A stretch of 64,000 nt of DNA from CAWJFP01 sp963842155 (GCA_963842155.1 CAWJFP010000023.1:1-64000); one strand, 5' to 3'; counted from the first letter of the stretch, positions 36,369-46,734 are shown. The notes: generated from the sequence alone by a model not told the origin. A program made the numbers and translations.

Positions 36369-39300
36369 CAGGCGCCGTCCTCGGCGCCCAGGCCCTGCGC
36401 TGGGCCGGCGTCGCGCGGGCGGAAGCGCCGGGAGAGATCGTCGAAGGCGAGATAGATCACCGGCGTGGTGAAGAGCGTCAAGAGCTGGCTCATTATCAGG
36501 CCGCCGACGATCGTGATGCCGAGCGGATGGCGCAGCTCCGAGCCGGTACCCGTCCCGATCATCAGCGGCAGCGCGCCGAAGAGGGCGGCGAGGGTCGTCA
36601 TCAGGATGGGGCGGAAGCGCAGCAGTGCCGCCTGGTGAATGGCCTCGCGCGGAGACTTGCCCTCCACGCGCTCGGCATGAAGGGCGAAGTCGATCATCAT
36701 GATGGCGTTTTTCTTGACGATGCCGATGAGCAGCACGATGCCGATGATGCCGATGACGTCGAGATCGTCTCCCACCAGCATAAGGGCGAGCAGCGCGCCC
36801 ACCCCCGCGGTCGGCAGGGTCGAGAGGATGGTGATGGGATGGATATAGCTCTCGTAGAGCACGCCGAGCACGATATAGACGGTCACGATCGCCGCCAGGA
36901 TGAGCCACAGCTCGTTCCCGAGCGATTTCTGGAAGGCGAGCGCGGCGCCCTGGAAGCTGGCAGCGACGCTGATCGGCACACCGATGTCCGTGCGCGCTTG
37001 CTGGATCGCGGTCACGGCGTTGCCGAGCGAAACCGAGGGGGCGAGGTTGAAGGAGATCGTCGTGGAAGGAAACTGGCCCAGATGATTGACCAGAAGCGGC
37101 GTAGGCTGCTCGACGAACTTCGCGATCGACGACAGCGGCACCTGCCCGGCAAGCGATGAGGGCAGATAGATGCCGGCGAGCGACTTGGGCGAGCTTTGCA
37201 GCCGCGGGTCGGCCTCGAGGATGACGCGGTATTGGTTCGTCTGGGTGAAGATGGTCGAGATGATGCGCTGGCCGAAGGAATCGTAGAGCGCGTTGTCGAC
37301 GGTGGCCGGCGTTATGCCGAAACGGCCGGCCGTGTCGCGGTCGATCGTGATATAGACCGAAGAGCCGTTGTTCTCGGCATTGCTCGCCACGTCCTCGAGC
37401 TCGGCATGGTGGCGCAGCTCCTCGACCAGCTTGTCCGCCCAGACCGCGAGCTCCGTCGGATTGGCGTCCTCGAGCACGAATTGGTATTGCGTGCGGCTCA
37501 CGCTGGTGTCGATCGTCAGATCCTGAACCGGCTGCATATAGAGCTGGATGCCTTGGACGCTCGCTACCTCCCTTTGCAGGCGCCGGATCACGTCGCTCGC
37601 CGTGAGGCTGCGCTCGGCGAGCGGCTTCAGATTGATGAGAAAGCGCCCGCTGTTGAGCGTCATGTTGGTGCCGTCCACCCCGATATAGGAGGACAGGCTG
37701 TCGACGTCCGGATCCTTGAGGATGGCCGCGGCGAGAGCCTGCTGGCGCTGGGCCATGGCTTCGTAGGAGACCGACTGCGAGGCTTCTGAAATGCCTTGAA
37801 TGAGGCCCGTGTCCTGCACCGGGAAGAAGCCCTTCGGGATGACGATGTAGAGAATGACCGTGAGGGCGAAGGTGAGCACGGCCACCAGCAGCGTGAGCGG
37901 GGCGTGATCGAGCACCCAGGTCAGCGCCACATCGTAGCGCTCGATCGTGCGATCCACGCTGCGCTTGAGGAAGCGGGCATAAGCCGGCTCCTGCTCGGGG
38001 GGCACGTGGCGCAGCAGCTTCGCGCACATCATGGGCACGAGGGTTAGCGCCACCACGGCCGAGATGAGGATGGTCACCGCCAGCGTGATGGCGAACTCGC
38101 GGAAGAGCCGCCCCACCACGTCGCCCATGAAAAGCAGCGGGATCAGCACGGCGATGAGCGACACGGTCAGCGAAATGATGGTGAAGCCGATCTGCTCGGA
38201 ACCCTTGAGGGCGGCCTGCAGCGGCGGGTCCCCTTCCTCCACGTAGCGCGCGATGTTCTCGATCATCACGATGGCGTCGTCCACGACGAAGCCGGTCGCG
38301 ATGGTGAGCGCCATCAGCGAGAGATTGTCGAGGCTGAAGCCGATGAGGTACATCACCCCGAAGGTCCCGACGAGGGAGAGCGGCACCGAGAGGCTGGGAA
38401 TGACCGTCGCCGAAACGCTGCGGAGGAAGAGGAAGATAACGAGCACCACCAGCACCACGGCGAGCACCAGCTCGAATTCGACGTCGGCGACCGAGGCGCG
38501 GATGGTGTTGGTGCGGTCGGTCAGCACCGCGATGTCGAGCGCCGCCGGCAGGGAGGCTTGAAGCTGCGGCAGCAGCCCCTTGATGTTGTCCACCACGGCG
38601 ATGACGTTGGCGCCCGGCTGGCGCTGGATATTGAGGATCACCGCCGGTACGTCGTTCATCCAGGCGCCGAGTTTGGTGTTCTCCGCGCTGTCGTCCACCT
38701 GCGCCACGTCGGACAGCATCACCGGTGCGCCGTTCTTGTAGGCGACCACGATGTTCTTGTAGGCGTCCGCGCTCTGCAACTGATCGTTGGCGTTGATAGT
38801 CGAGGCCCGCGATGGTCCGTCGAAATTGCCCTTGGGCGTATCGACGGTCGCGTTGGCGATGGTGGTGCGCAGATCGTCGATGTTGAGGCCGTAGGCGGCG
38901 AGCGCGAGGGGATTGGCGCGAACGCGCACCGCCGGGCGATGGCCGCCCGCGATGCTGACGAGGCCGACGCCCGGCAATTGCGAGATCTTCTGGCCCAGCC
39001 GCGTATCGGCCAGATCCTCGACCTGGGTGAGCGGGATGGTCTTCGAGGTCACCGCCAAGGTGAGCACCGGGGCGTCAGCGGGATTGACCTTGGCGTATAT
39101 CGGGGGCGCGGGCAGGTCCGCAGGCAAAAGGTTGCCGGCGGCATTGATCGCCGCCTGCACCTCCTGCTCGGCCACGTCGAGGCTGATATCGAGGCTGAAT
39201 TGCAAGGTGATGACAGAGGCGCCGGCCGAGCTCGTCGAGGACATCTGCGTGAGGCTCGGCATCTCGCCGAGCTGCCGCTCGAGGGGTGCCGTGACCGACG

Positions 39301-39481
39301 AGGTCATCACGTCGGGGCTGGCGCCCGGGTAGAAGGTCTGCACCTGGATGGTGGGGTAGTCCACCTCGGGCAACGCGGAGAGCGGCAGGAAATGGAAGGC
39401 GACGGCGCCGGCGAGAAGAATGGCCACCATCAGGAGCGAGGTCGCCACGGGGCGCAGGATGAACTGTCGCGAGGGGCTCAT
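36368..39481 (-). CDS. mdtB: MdtB-like RND efflux permease
   Basis: 1037 residues, standard for the family. It starts MSPSRQFILRPVATSLLMVAILLAGAVAFHFLPLSALPEVDYPTIQV. The TM4 relay lies in LMALTIATGFVVDDAIVMIENIARYVEEG. A conserved RLFREFAITLAVTILISAVVALTLVPMMCAKLL follows. Second gene of the mdtA-mdtB-mdtC-OMF operon, starting 38 bases after the adaptor. In the known MdtABC system two B-type and one C-type subunit form the pump; the same is likely here. Confidence 0.92.
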   Translation of the reverse strand: MSPSRQFILRPVATSLLMVAILLAGAVAFHFLPLSALPEVDYPTIQVQTFYPGASPDVMTSSVTAPLERQLGEMPSLTQMSSTSSAGASVITLQFSLDISLDVAEQEVQAAINAAGNLLPADLPAPPIYAKVNPADAPVLTLAVTSKTIPLTQVEDLADTRLGQKISQLPGVGLVSIAGGHRPAVRVRANPLALAAYGLNIDDLRTTIANATVDTPKGNFDGPSRASTINANDQLQSADAYKNIVVAYKNGAPVMLSDVAQVDDSAENTKLGAWMNDVPAVILNIQRQPGANVIAVVDNIKGLLPQLQASLPAALDIAVLTDRTNTIRASVADVEFELVLAVVLVVLVIFLFLRSVSATVIPSLSVPLSLVGTFGVMYLIGFSLDNLSLMALTIATGFVVDDAIVMIENIARYVEEGDPPLQAALKGSEQIGFTIISLTVSLIAVLIPLLFMGDVVGRLFREFAITLAVTILISAVVALTLVPMMCAKLLRHVPPEQEPAYARFLKRSVDRTIERYDVALTWVLDHAPLTLLVAVLTFALTVILYIVIPKGFFPVQDTGLIQGISEASQSVSYEAMAQRQQALAAAILKDPDVDSLSSYIGVDGTNMTLNSGRFLINLKPLAERSLTASDVIRRLQREVASVQGIQLYMQPVQDLTIDTSVSRTQYQFVLEDANPTELAVWADKLVEELRHHAELEDVASNAENNGSSVYITIDRDTAGRFGITPATVDNALYDSFGQRIISTIFTQTNQYRVILEADPRLQSSPKSLAGIYLPSSLAGQVPLSSIAKFVEQPTPLLVNHLGQFPSTTISFNLAPSVSLGNAVTAIQQARTDIGVPISVAASFQGAALAFQKSLGNELWLILAAIVTVYIVLGVLYESYIHPITILSTLPTAGVGALLALMLVGDDLDVIGIIGIVLLIGIVKKNAIMMIDFALHAERVEGKSPREAIHQAALLRFRPILMTTLAALFGALPLMIGTGTGSELRHPLGITIVGGLIMSQLLTLFTTPVIYLAFDDLSRRFRPRDAGPAQGLGAEDGA

Positions 39482-39519
39482 CGCCTGATGCTCTCAACCC
39501 GCAGCGCGCCGAGAGCGCG

Positions 39520-40843
39520 TCATGGGCTGTTGCCTTTGTTGCCGTGGCCCGTGGTGCCGGTCGAGCCGGGCGGCGTGCCTTCGGCATTGGAGGGCGTCGT
39601 ACCGCTCGGCGAGGGGCCGGAGGCCGTCGGCGCGCCTGGCGCGGGCAAGGTGGCGGCGGGAGGCGTCGGCTGCGTGATCTTGGAGCCCTCGCGCAGCTTG
39701 TCGGCGCCGTCGACCACCACCTTGTCGCCGGCCTCGAGACCGGACTCCACCGCCACGCGCTCGCCTTGGGTGGGGCCGAGCTTCACCACCCGCACCGTCA
39801 CCGTGCCGTCGGCCTTGATGAGATAGACGAAGGTGCCCGGCGCGCCGCGTTGGATCGCCGCCGTCGGCGCGACTACCACGTCATGCAGCGTATTCACCAG
39901 CAGCTCCGCATTGACGAACTGGTTGGGAAACAGGCTGCCGTCGTTGTTGTCGAACTGGGCGCGGAGATTGACCGTGCCGGTACTGGTGTTGATCTGCGTA
40001 TCGACCGCCGACAGGGCGCCCACGGCGAGCTTGTTGACCTGGGCGCGGTCATAGATGGTGACCTGCGGCGCGGGCCCGTCGTGGAGCCGCTTCATTACGG
40101 CGGGCAAGGAATCCTCCGGCAGGATGAAGATCACCGAGATGGGCTGCAGCTGGGTAATGACCACGATGCCGTTCGCGTCCGAGGTCTGCACGTAATTGCC
40201 GACATCCACCTGCCTGATGCCGACCCTGCCGTCGACCGGCGAGACGATGTGGCAATAGGCCAGGTTCAGCTTGGCGGCGTCGATCGCGCCTTGGTCGGTC
40301 TTCACCGTGCCCTGATATTGCTTCACGATGTAGACCTGATCCTCATATTGCTGGCGGGCGATCGAAATCCTGCTTGCTCAGGAGCTGGTAGCGCGCCAGG
40401 TCGACCTCCGCCTCGTTGAGCAGTCCCTGGTCATGGACGAGTTGGCCTTCCGCCTGCTCGAGCGCCACCTGGTAGGGGCGCGGATCGATCTGCGCGATGA
40501 AATCGCCCTTCTTGACGAGCTGGCCCTCTTGGAAGGCAAGCTGCATGAGCTGGCCGTTGATCTGTGTCCTCACCGTCACTGTGGCGAGGGAGGTCACCGT
40601 GCCGAGCCCGTCGAGCAGCACGTCGATATCGCCTTTCGCGAGGGTGGCGGAGACCACGGGCACGGGAGCGTTATTGGCAGGCCGCTTGGCGGCTTCATGG
40701 GGACGCAAGACGAGCCAGGCGAGGGCGCCGAGCGCCAGGACGATAATCGCGATCCATATGGCGCGTCGTCCCAGCGACCGGGGTCGCCTTGGCTGCGGCG
40801 TCACGGGCGGCCGACGTGCCCCCTTGCTTTCCGCGTCGATCAT
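39520..40843 (-). pseudogene. mdtA: MdtA-like RND periplasmic adaptor (one frameshift)
   Basis: Starts at ATG 40843 (MIDAESKGARRPPVTPQP) with one TM anchor (AIWIAIIVLALGALAWLVL). The lipoyl half TVRTQINGQLMQLAFQEGQLVKKGDFIAQIDPRPY is clear. An extra T near 40368 (caggattTcg) breaks the frame. Without it, LLSKQD-SIARQQYEDQVYIVKQYQGTVKTDQGAIDAAKLNLAYCHIVSPVDGRVG continues to 39520. The C-terminus is Pro/Gly/Ser/Thr-rich (PAATLPAPGAPTASGPSPSG). Repaired length about 440 residues. First gene of the mdtABC-type operon, so the indel is probably a sequencing error. Confidence 0.87.
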
Positions 40844-41323
40844 CGGGCGTCGTCGCTCATGCCTGCCGCGCTGCTCATCTACCCCCCGGCCCGGAAATCA
40901 ACCCTGAAATCGATAGTCGGCAGCCGGCGGGCGCGCAAGGCGCCTGCCTGAGCGCCGAAAAACACGCCATGCTGCACCGACGTCCGGCTAACCCCCTAAT
41001 TGCTGCCTTAGCAGGCCTGCGTTTTCGCCTTGTCGCTCCCTTTTATCGCATTTGGGGCCGCCATTCACCGTCAGTGTAGCAAAAGCCCTCGATTCCAGGG
41101 CTGGTGCCGATAGCAGCATTGGTCGATTTCCAGCCGCAACGGCGCGGGTCCTGCGACGCCATCTTGATACGCGGCAATATACGGGGCCTTGCGGGAACGA
41201 AAGACGCCGGTGGCGCATTCGATCTGGCGGCATGTCGCCGTTCCGGCCATAATTGGCGACTTGTGATGCCGGGTCCGGCGGAACGCTTCCGCAAAGGCCC
41301 GGCCGCTTGCTTCGCTGCCGTTT
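40844..41323. other. Divergent intergenic region between mdtABC and the PQQ-associated cluster
   Basis: About 480 bases between two divergent operons. I see no convincing gene, tRNA or repeat. The plus-strand Shine-Dalgarno GAGGAGG of the next gene is at 41324-41330. Promoters for both operons must lie here. Confidence 0.5.
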
Positions 41324-41337
41324 GAGGAGGAGCTCGC

Positions 41338-42555
41338 TTGGCCAATTCGCTCCTTGGACGGTGGTTGCCCGCCTGCCTGGTCGCTTGCGCTGCAATGCTG
41401 CAAGGCGCGGCGCCGCTCACCGCCGACGAGCCGGGCAAATCCACCGTCGAGATCGCCTACCTGACCCAGCTCGAGAAGCGCGAGGCGCCCTACCCCTATT
41501 ACGATGCGCCGCCGCAGGACGAGGGGCTGGCCGGGGCACGGCAGGGCATAGACGACAACAACACGACCGGCCGCTTCACGGGCCAGAATTTCGCCCTCAA
41601 GGAATTTGTCGTGCCCGAGGACGCCGACCCGGCCGCGGCGCTGCGCCAGGCCGCCACCGCGGGCATCCGCTTCCTCGTGACCGACCTGGCCGCCGCCAAG
41701 CTCGTGGCGCTGGCCGCCCTGCCCGAGGCCGCGAAGCTGACCATCTTCAACGCGGGCGCGCCCGACGATTCCCTTCGCGCCGAGCAATGCCGGCGCAATC
41801 TGCTCCATACGCTCTCGAGCCGCTCCATGCTGGCCGACGGCCTCATCCAGTTCCTCGTCTTCAAGCGCTGGGGGAAGATCCTGCTGGCGGTGGGGCCGAG
41901 CGACGGCGATAGGCTCTATGCCGACGCGATCGAGCGCTCGGCGCACAAGTTCCACGAGAAGATCGCCGAGCGCAAGGACTGGAGCTTCAAGCCCGGCGCG
42001 CGGCGCACCGACACGGGCCATTTCGCCATCGAGGCCGAGGTCGCGCGCTTCACGCAAGGCATCGACTACGACGTGCTGGTGGTGGCGGACGAGACGGACG
42101 AGTTCGCCGACCTCCTGCCCTACCACACCTTCGATCCGCGGCCCGTCGCCGGCGACGCGGGGCTGAGGCCGACCGATTGGGCGCGGCCCTTCCAGCAATG
42201 GGGCGCCACGCAGATGCAGACGCGCTTCTTCAAGACCGCTCATCGTTGGATGACGGCGCGCGATTTCGCTGCCTGGGCGGCCGTGCGCGCCGTCGGCGAG
42301 GCGGCCACCCGGACGAGTTCCACGGATCCCGACAAGATCCTGGAGTTCATCCATGGCGACAAGTTCGATCTCGCCGTCTACAAGGGTGCCAAGGCCAGCT
42401 TCCGCCCTTGGGACGGACAGCTGCGGCAGCCGGTCCTGCTGGTGGACGACCGCCAGCTCATCTCGGTATCGCCGCAGCCCGGCTTCCTCCACCAGTTCAA
42501 CGTTCTCGACACGCTCGGCATCGACCAGCCGGAAACCAAATGCCAGATGAAGTAG
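41338..42555 (+). CDS. Substrate-binding protein associated with PQQ-dependent dehydrogenase ABC system
   Basis: 405 residues, starting at TTG 41338 because GAGGAGG lies 7 bases upstream and a signal peptide begins at once (RWLPACLVACAAMLQGAAPLTA). The mature part reads VEIAYLTQLEKREAPYPYYDAPPQDEGLAGARQGIDDNNTTGRFTGQ, typical of the periplasmic binding-like protein linked to PQQ-dependent alcohol dehydrogenases, and continues with FLVTDLAAAKLVALAALPEA. It heads a plus-strand cluster of binding protein, beta-propeller, ABC ATPase, permease and hypothetical. The ligand is not known. Confidence 0.85.
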   Translation: MANSLLGRWLPACLVACAAMLQGAAPLTADEPGKSTVEIAYLTQLEKREAPYPYYDAPPQDEGLAGARQGIDDNNTTGRFTGQNFALKEFVVPEDADPAAALRQAATAGIRFLVTDLAAAKLVALAALPEAAKLTIFNAGAPDDSLRAEQCRRNLLHTLSSRSMLADGLIQFLVFKRWGKILLAVGPSDGDRLYADAIERSAHKFHEKIAERKDWSFKPGARRTDTGHFAIEAEVARFTQGIDYDVLVVADETDEFADLLPYHTFDPRPVAGDAGLRPTDWARPFQQWGATQMQTRFFKTAHRWMTARDFAAWAAVRAVGEAATRTSSTDPDKILEFIHGDKFDLAVYKGAKASFRPWDGQLRQPVLLVDDRQLISVSPQPGFLHQFNVLDTLGIDQPETKCQMK

Positions 42556-42575
42556 GCGAGGAAAAGGCCCCCATC

Positions 42576-43552
42576 ATGCGCAATTCGATCGTCCTCGCCG
42601 CGGCGGCGGCATCGCTGCTTTGCGTCATGTCCGTTCCCGCGGCGGCGGAGACCGTGCTGGTGTCGAACGAGAAAGGCAACTCGATCACCGTGCTCGACGC
42701 CGAATTCGCTCAAGGTCGAGAAGACCATCTCCGGTCGGCCAGCGCCCGCGCGGCATCGTCCTCTCCAAGGACAATAGCGAGCTCTTCATCTGCGCGAGTG
42801 ACGACAACGAGATCGACGTGCTCGACCTCAACAGCTACCAGCTCAAGGCGCCGCTGCCGAGCGGCACCGATCCCGAGACCTTCGCCCTTCATCCCGACGG
42901 CAAGCATCTCTATGTCTCCAACGAGGATGACAGCCTGGTCTCGATCGTCGATATCGCGGCGCGGCAGGTGGTCGCTGAAATTCCCGTGGGTATCGAGCCC
43001 GAGGGCATGGGCATCAGCCCGGACGGCAAATGGATCGTCAACACCTCCGAGACGACCAGCATGGCCCATGTCATCGACAACGAGACGCACAAGGTGATCG
43101 CCAACATCCTGGTGGACAGCCGCCCGCGCCACGCCGAATGGACCGCCGACGGCGCGCAGGTCTGGGTGTCGGCGGAGGTGGGCGGCACGGTGACCGTGAT
43201 CGACGGCAAGGAGTTCAAGATCATCCACAAGATCGGCTTCTCGATCCCGGGCGTGGAGAGCGAGGCGATCCAGGCCGTGGGCATCGCCATCACGCATGAC
43301 CGCAAGCTGGCGTTCGTGGCGCTCGGGCCGGCCAACCGCGTGGCCGTGATCGACGCGCAGACCTACGAGGTGAAGCAATATCTCCTGGTCGGCCAGCGTG
43401 TATGGAACCTCGCCTTCAACCATGACCAGTCGCGCCTCTACACCACCAACGGCCTCAGCAACGACATTTCCGTGATCGACGTGCCGAGCCTCAAGGTCAT
43501 CAAATCGGTGCCCGTGGGAGACCAGCCCTGGGGCGTCGTGGTGCGGCCGTGA
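42576..43552 (+). pseudogene. PQQ-catabolism-associated YVTN beta-propeller protein (two +1 indels)
   Basis: Periplasmic beta-propeller. ATG 42576 starts a clean signal peptide (MRNSIVLAAAAASLLCVM, cut after PAAA) and ETVLVSNEKGNSITVLDAEF. Two inserted bases near 42711 and 42732 disturb about seven codons. The frame then resumes at VGQRPRGIVLSKDNSELFICASDDNEIDVLD and runs to 43552 through repeated YVTN-type blades (HPDGKHLYVSNEDDSLVSIVD, PVGIEPEGMGISPDGKWIV, LAFNHDQSRLYTTNGLSNDISVID). Repaired length about 324 residues. Probably intact in the organism. It sits between the binding protein and the ABC ATPase. Confidence 0.85.
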
Positions 43553-43583
43553 CCCGCCGGCATTCCGGCCGGCCGCGCGCCGC

Positions 43584-44366
43584 ATGAGCGCGCTTGAGGC
43601 GACGATCGTCTCCGCGGCGCGCGACGAGAGCGTGGCGCTGGCGGTCGACGGGCTCAGCCATGCCTTCGGCAAGCGCCAGGCGTTGAAGGATGTCGGCTTC
43701 GCCATAAGGCCGGGGGAGTTCACCGTGCTTCTGGGATTGAACGGGGCGGGCAAGACGACGCTCTTCTCGCTGATCACGCGGCTTTACGACCACCATAGCG
43801 GCAGAATCGAGGTCTTCGGCAAGCCGGTGCGCACCGAATCGACCGCGGCGCTCGCGCGCATGGGGGTGGTTTTCCAACAGCTCACCCTCGATCTCGATCT
43901 TACCGTGGAACAGAACCTCTACTACCACGCGGCGTTGCAGGGCCTGTCGCGGCGCAGCGCGGCCGAGCGCATCGCGCTCGAGCTCGAGCGCGTCGGTCTC
44001 ACCGAGCGGCGCAAGGACAAGGTGCGGCAGCTGAGCGGCGGCCAGCGGCGCCGGATCGAGATCGCGCGCGCGCTCTTGCATCGGCCGAGCCTGTTGCTGC
44101 TTGACGAGCCGACCGTCGGGCTCGATATCGCGAGCCGCCGCTTCCTCCTCGACCATGTGCGCAAGCTCTGCCGCGAGGATCGGCTCGCCGTGCTATGGGC
44201 CACCCATCTGATCGACGAGGTCGAGGGCGGCGCGCGCGTGATCGTGCTGCATGAGGGGCGCGTGCTGGCGGCGGGTGCCGTGCCGGAGGTGCTGGCCGCC
44301 ACCGGGACGGCAAGCATGCAGGCGGCATTTGCGAAGCTCACCGAGCGCCAGGAAGCCGCGTCATGA
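43584..44366 (+). CDS. ABC transporter ATP-binding protein, PQQ-dehydrogenase-associated system
   Basis: 260 residues. Walker A is GLNGAGKTT, the Q-loop VVFQQLTLDLDLTVEQNL, the signature LSGGQRRR, Walker B LLLLDEPTVGLD and the H-loop WATHLIDEV: all intact. Similar to CcmA/NodI-type ATPases that pair with ABC-2 permeases. It lies 31 bases after the beta-propeller gene and 13 bases before the permease. The system recurs next to PQQ-dependent alcohol dehydrogenases; what it moves is not established, and export of a metal or toxic intermediate is only a guess. Confidence 0.9.
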   Translation: MSALEATIVSAARDESVALAVDGLSHAFGKRQALKDVGFAIRPGEFTVLLGLNGAGKTTLFSLITRLYDHHSGRIEVFGKPVRTESTAALARMGVVFQQLTLDLDLTVEQNLYYHAALQGLSRRSAAERIALELERVGLTERRKDKVRQLSGGQRRRIEIARALLHRPSLLLLDEPTVGLDIASRRFLLDHVRKLCREDRLAVLWATHLIDEVEGGARVIVLHEGRVLAAGAVPEVLAATGTASMQAAFAKLTERQEAAS

Positions 44367-44379
44367 GCGAGGCGGCGTC

Positions 44380-45183
44380 ATGAGGCTGATCCATTACGCG
44401 CGTTGCCTCAACGGCATCGTCCGCCGCGAGAGCCTGCGCTTTCTCAATCAGCGCGGCCGCTTCGTGGCGGCGTTGGTGCGGCCGCTCGTCTGGCTGCTGA
44501 TCTTCGCCACCGGCTTTCATTTCGTGCTGGGGATCTCGATCATCCCGCCTTACGAGACCTACATTCCTTACGAGGAATATATCGCGCCGGGCCTCGTCGG
44601 CATGATCCAGCTCTTCGCCGGCATGCAAAGCTCGCTCTCGATGGTCTATGACCGCGAGATGGGCAGCATGCGCACGCTGATGACCAGCCCGCTGCCGCGC
44701 TGGTTCCTGCTCACCTCCAAGCTGCTCGCCGGCGTCATCGTCTCAGTGCTGCAGGCCTATGTCTTCCTCGCCATCGCCTGGTTCTGGGAAGTGCAGCCGC
44801 CCTGGTGGGGCTATCTCACGGTGCTGCCCGCCCTCATCGCTTCAGGCATGATGCTGGGCGCGCTCGGCCTGCTTCTCTCTTCGGCGATAAAGCAGCTCGA
44901 GAATTTCGCGGGCGTGATGAATTTCGTCATCTTCCCCATGTTCTTCGCCTCCTCGGCGCTCTATCCGCTATGGCGCGTCAAGGAGGCAAGCCTGACGCTC
45001 TATTGGATCTGCCTGGCCAATCCCTTCAGCCATGCGGTCGAGCTGATCCGCTTCGCGCTATACGGCCGCTTCAACCCGGAGGCGGGCGGCGTCGTGCTGG
45101 CATATCTCGCCCTGTTCATGGCGCTGGCCATCTATGGCTATGATCCCGCGCGCGGTCTCATCGCCCGGAAGCTGTCCGAATGA
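44380..45183 (+). CDS. ABC-2 type permease, PQQ-dehydrogenase-associated system
   Basis: 267 residues from ATG 44380. Six predicted TM helices: RPLVWLLIFATGFHFVLGI, LVGMIQLFAGM, LLAGVIVSVLQAYVFLAIAWF, LPALIASGMMLGALGLLLSS, FVIFPMFFASSALYPLW and GVVLAYLALFMALAIYGY. The ABC-2 motif NFAGVMNFVIFPMFFAS is clear, as in NodJ-like exporters. Partner of the ATPase just upstream. The next gene begins 6 bases after its stop. Confidence 0.88.
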   Translation: MRLIHYARCLNGIVRRESLRFLNQRGRFVAALVRPLVWLLIFATGFHFVLGISIIPPYETYIPYEEYIAPGLVGMIQLFAGMQSSLSMVYDREMGSMRTLMTSPLPRWFLLTSKLLAGVIVSVLQAYVFLAIAWFWEVQPPWWGYLTVLPALIASGMMLGALGLLLSSAIKQLENFAGVMNFVIFPMFFASSALYPLWRVKEASLTLYWICLANPFSHAVELIRFALYGRFNPEAGGVVLAYLALFMALAIYGYDPARGLIARKLSE

Positions 45184-45189
45184 GCGGAC

Positions 45190-45810
45190 ATGACTCCCAA
45201 GGCGGTGGCGCTCGCCCTCCTCGTCGCCCTACTGCCCGGGACCGGCCGCGCGGCGCCGCCTGGAGCCCAGCAAAATCCCGACTGGCCCTGCCAGCAGCGG
45301 CTGGTCCCCACTTTGTCGGCCGCCTCGCTTTGGGCCGAGGCCAAGACGGCGGGGCTAGGCGATTGGCATGCCGAGCCGAAGGTCGCGGCGCTGGTCGAGA
45401 AGATCGCGCCGCGCGACGTCGCGACGGAGGACGGCGTGGCGGCCATCGACGCCTTCATCAAGGGGCTCGGCGAGGAGGAGCGCGCGCGGCTCCCGGCGCT
45501 GGCGTTTCAGGGCCTCGTCGAGGAGACCAACCGCCAGCGCAGCGAGATCATCGACCGGCTCGAGGATTTCGGCCAGCGTCAGCACAATCTCTCGGCCCTC
45601 GTCTCGCGCATGACGGCCGAGCATGACGCCATTCCAGCCGACGCCACGGGCGACGACGCCAAGCGCAAGCTCGACCTCGAAGAGCGGCTTGCCTACACGA
45701 CCCGCGCCTTCCAGGGCATGCAGAGCACGATCCGTTATGCCTGCGAGACGCCGGGCGAGCTCGAGGCGCGGCTCGGCGCCTACGCCCACGCGCTGCAGGC
45801 GGCGAAATAG
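45190..45810 (+). CDS. Secreted hypothetical protein of the PQQ-associated cluster
   Basis: 206 residues with a signal peptide (MTPKAVALALLVALLPGTGRAA) and a conserved-looking start of the mature chain, PDWPCQQRLVPTLSAASLWA. The rest is helical and charged (GLGEEERARLPALAFQGLVEETNRQRSEIIDRLEDFGQRQHNLSALVSRM), with a second Cys in IRYACETPGELE that may pair with the first. No known function; it accompanies the ABC cluster and ends 33 bases from the convergent end of xoxJ. Confidence 0.75.
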   Translation: MTPKAVALALLVALLPGTGRAAPPGAQQNPDWPCQQRLVPTLSAASLWAEAKTAGLGDWHAEPKVAALVEKIAPRDVATEDGVAAIDAFIKGLGEEERARLPALAFQGLVEETNRQRSEIIDRLEDFGQRQHNLSALVSRMTAEHDAIPADATGDDAKRKLDLEERLAYTTRAFQGMQSTIRYACETPGELEARLGAYAHALQAAK

Positions 45811-45843
45811 CCGGCCGGCCGAGCGCGGCGCCGCGGTTGCGGC

Positions 45844-46734
45844 CTATGGGATAAGATTGCCCTGCTCGTCGAGAAGCGGCATGCCGTAATCCTTGAGCAC
45901 GGCGACGATGGCGTCATGCTCCTTGACGATCGCCGCGTTGATCTGGCGACGCCATTCCGGCTCGTTGGGGCGCACGCCCATGGCGATGTGGTAGTCCATG
46001 CGCGGCATGCCCGGCTCGTTCTTGAGCGGGACGAAGGTGATCGGCAGCTTGTCGCGACGGACGTAGAAGCCGGCGATCGGACCCCAGAGCAGGCCGATAT
46101 CGATCTTGCCGTCGGCCACGTCCTTGATCATCTCATGGGTCGGCAATTCGAAGCGCGTATCGACCACCAGCGCGTAGGACCTCATGCGGTCGGCCAGCTT
46201 GTATTTGAGGATCAGGTCGGTCGGCGGCGTGCCGGCGACAACCCCGACGGTCAGGCTCTGCAGCTTGGGATCGTCGATGCCGCTGAGGCTCAGGCCCTTG
46301 TCCGAGCGGTAGAGCATGACGTAGCTGGTGTAGTAGTAGGGATTGCTCGTCTGCACCATCTCGTCGCCCGCCACGGTGCCCATGATGAGGTCGCAGCGAT
46401 GCGCCGCCAGCGTATTGCGCACGAAGCCCACGACCTGCGGAAACCAGACATAGCTGACCGGGAGATTGAGATCCTTGCCCAGGATCTGCGCGATCTTGTT
46501 CTCGAAGCCCTCCTCCTTGTTGTTGGAGAAGGGAAGGTTGCTGGGGTCGGCGCAGACGCGCAGCTCGGTGCGCGAGACGAGGTCGCTCGTGTTCTGAGCC
46601 TTCGCCGTGGCGGGGACAAAGAGCGCGGCGAGAAAGGCCGCCCCAAGCCAAATAAGCGGAAGATCGCGCCGCATGCCGTTGCCGTCCATCTTGACAAGCC
46701 TGACCAACGATGCCGCGCCCGAAACGCCGCTCAT
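45844..46734 (-). CDS. xoxJ: XoxJ, periplasmic binding protein of the methanol dehydrogenase operon
   Basis: 296 residues. ATG 46734 overlaps the xoxG stop as ATGA. A signal peptide lies at about residues 21-46 (DLPLIWLGAAFLAALFVPATAKA). The mature chain ELRVCADPSNLPFSNNKEEGFENKIAQ is the solute-binding fold of the quinoprotein-dehydrogenase-associated proteins. Further motifs: CDLIMGTVAGDEMVQTSNPYYYTSYVM and GKIDIGLLWGPIAGFYVRR. XoxJ is thought to help maturation or activation of XoxF. Last gene of xoxFGJ. Confidence 0.9.
   Translation of the reverse strand: MSGVSGAASLVRLVKMDGNGMRRDLPLIWLGAAFLAALFVPATAKAQNTSDLVSRTELRVCADPSNLPFSNNKEEGFENKIAQILGKDLNLPVSYVWFPQVVGFVRNTLAAHRCDLIMGTVAGDEMVQTSNPYYYTSYVMLYRSDKGLSLSGIDDPKLQSLTVGVVAGTPPTDLILKYKLADRMRSYALVVDTRFELPTHEMIKDVADGKIDIGLLWGPIAGFYVRRDKLPITFVPLKNEPGMPRMDYHIAMGVRPNEPEWRRQINAAIVKEHDAIVAVLKDYGMPLLDEQGNLIP

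Noticed and set aside
33057..38027. Apparent 1656-residue fusion of two RND permeases
   Set aside because: The N-terminal 550 codons are an out-of-frame reading of mdtB. The real mdtC starts at 36368, where its stop-start overlap with mdtB is TGATG.
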